IMG/VR virus record: IMGVR_UViG_3300046411_001309
Span: 1 to 25,026 of that record
Reading direction: 5' to 3' (one strand)
DNA: 25,026 bases
From: a virus
The notes under the pieces: generated by a model
Seen by the model: the letters and a program-made list of their open reading frames with translations, nothing else
The model's database searches: none
What the model was told of the DNA's origin: nothing
In this document: piece after piece, positions 24,433 to 25,026 of the stretch
Layout of the letters: each line of letters begins with the position of its first letter
How positions within the stretch are numbered: the first letter of the stretch is position 1
Made by a program: the position numbers and the translations under genes

Positions 24433-25026
24433 TTATAATTTAAGAAATACCTTCCTAGTATCTTCTTCAACTCTAATAATTTGAACCGTAATATCGGCTC
24501 CTTTAGATATTTCTTTAATGTCAATATTATCTGGAAATTCTGAAACATGCAATAAACCTACTACACCTTCTTCAACCTCAACAAATAGACCATAATCTTT
24601 AGTAGACTTTACCTTTCCGATAACTTCTGTCTTTTTATTATATCTTTGTGAAATACCTTCCCATGGGTCTATTTTCTTTTCAGCTGGAGAACCCTGTACA
24701 AGAGTTATTTTTCTTTCGTTAATAACTTCTTTTACATAAAAATTAATTTCAGAACCTGGTTCTAATGTTCTTTCTCTATGTAATTTTGCAGTTTCTTTAT
24801 CTAAATCATTAACATGAATCATGCCCGTTAAACATCCTTCAAATTCTACAAAGACACCATATTTTGCGGAACCCGTAACATGGCCTGTTCTTTCTACTGA
24901 AATATCTTCCTGTATTTCTTTAATCTTATTAGGAATTAAGGCTCTTAAATAAGCTCTATGAGAAACTACAACAGTTCCTTTTTCTTCAGAATAACTTACT
25001 GGAACTACATACATATCTGTTCCAAT
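24433..25026 (-). CDS. S1-domain RNA-binding protein (5' end outside window)
   Basis: The frame is open through the window edge (residues I-G-T-D precede the first in-window ATG at 25014). The visible start YVVPVSYSEEKGTVVVSHRA looks like the last strands of a preceding S1 domain, so the true start is probably upstream. Counting from the ATG at 25014, residues 39-107 form one S1 domain (GHVTGSAKYGVFVEFEGCLT, then GMIHVNDL). Residues 126-193 form another (IGKVKSTKDYGLFVEVEEGV, then VGLLHVSEF) and end exactly at the C-terminus. The order of strands and the G-x-F-V-x-V/F-x-G-x-x-G-x-x-H-V-S/N signature match ribosomal protein S1 repeats. S1 brings mRNA to the 30S subunit. A phage copy could favour phage mRNAs that lack Shine-Dalgarno sites, act in replication or protect RNA. 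The gene ends in a strong terminator, so it is a separate unit from the virion genes. Confidence 0.8.
   Translation of the reverse strand: MGTDMYVVPVSYSEEKGTVVVSHRAYLRALIPNKIKEIQEDISVERTGHVTGSAKYGVFVEFEGCLTGMIHVNDLDKETAKLHRERTLEPGSEINFYVKEVINERKITLVQGSPAEKKIDPWEGISQRYNKKTEVIGKVKSTKDYGLFVEVEEGVVGLLHVSEFPDNIDIKEISKGADITVQIIRVEEDTRKVFLKL

Noticed and set aside
1-25026. tRNA genes, CRISPR arrays, insertion sequences, integrase or attachment sites
   Set aside because: No cloverleaf, regularly spaced repeats, transposase-like frame or paired flanking repeats were noticed. The window is almost fully occupied by minus-strand virion genes.

Overview
This window is a block of virion structural genes from a large tailed phage with a contractile tail (myovirus type, with a T4/P2-like baseplate). 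Every supportable gene is on the minus strand, so transcription runs from high to low coordinates. The DNA is strongly AT-rich. The ATG starts have no recognisable Shine-Dalgarno sequence. They follow A/T-only leaders such as TTAAAATAAA or AATTAAATAAA, which is the usual picture in Bacteroidota (for example Flavobacteriia) and their phages. The host assignment is an inference from that and from the AT content, not a database match.

Layout in order of transcription. (1) 25026-24433: a 5'-truncated gene for a protein of repeated S1 RNA-binding domains, closed by a clear GC-rich hairpin terminator (24385-24412). (2) 24432-24325: a short intergenic region with the terminator, a 12-bp palindrome and a likely late promoter. 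(3) 24324-23026: a predicted amidoligase (glutamine-synthetase-like COOH-NH2 ligase) fused to a pentapeptide-repeat-like tail. (4) 23009-22176: a virion-type protein of unknown role. (5) 22159-16919: the baseplate wedge core, made of a gp25/W homologue, a gp6/J homologue, a small coupled gene, and a gp7/gpI-like protein carrying PKD/Ig-like domains. (6) 16917-5747: four structural proteins of 182, 662, 1256 and 1592 residues. They look like peripheral baseplate or tail-fibre-network components, but their exact roles are not recognised. (7) 5743-1: two paralogous fibre proteins, each with a short N-terminal anchor, a collagen-like Gly-X-Y stretch and a phage tail-collar-like module. The complete one ends in a Hint (intein-type) domain. 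The other contains a chitin/cellulose-binding-like (CBM5/12-type) module and runs off the window.

The genes are tightly packed, with gaps of 1-25 nt or a TAATG overlap, so translational coupling is likely. Only three gaps exceed 50 nt (before the starts at 24324, 10525 and 2354). All three carry the minus-strand motif GATATATA, 22-28 nt upstream of the ATG, and two carry the longer GATATATAAA. This resembles a T4-type late promoter (TATAAATA) and suggests at least three late transcription units.

Together the genes would build the baseplate wedges and attach receptor-binding fibres. The least ordinary parts are the Hint domain on the fibre C-terminus, the amidoligase/pentapeptide fusion at the head of the virion operon, and the phage S1-domain protein beside it. 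No tRNA, CRISPR array, insertion sequence or integration gene was seen, and no non-coding stretch exceeds about 110 nt.
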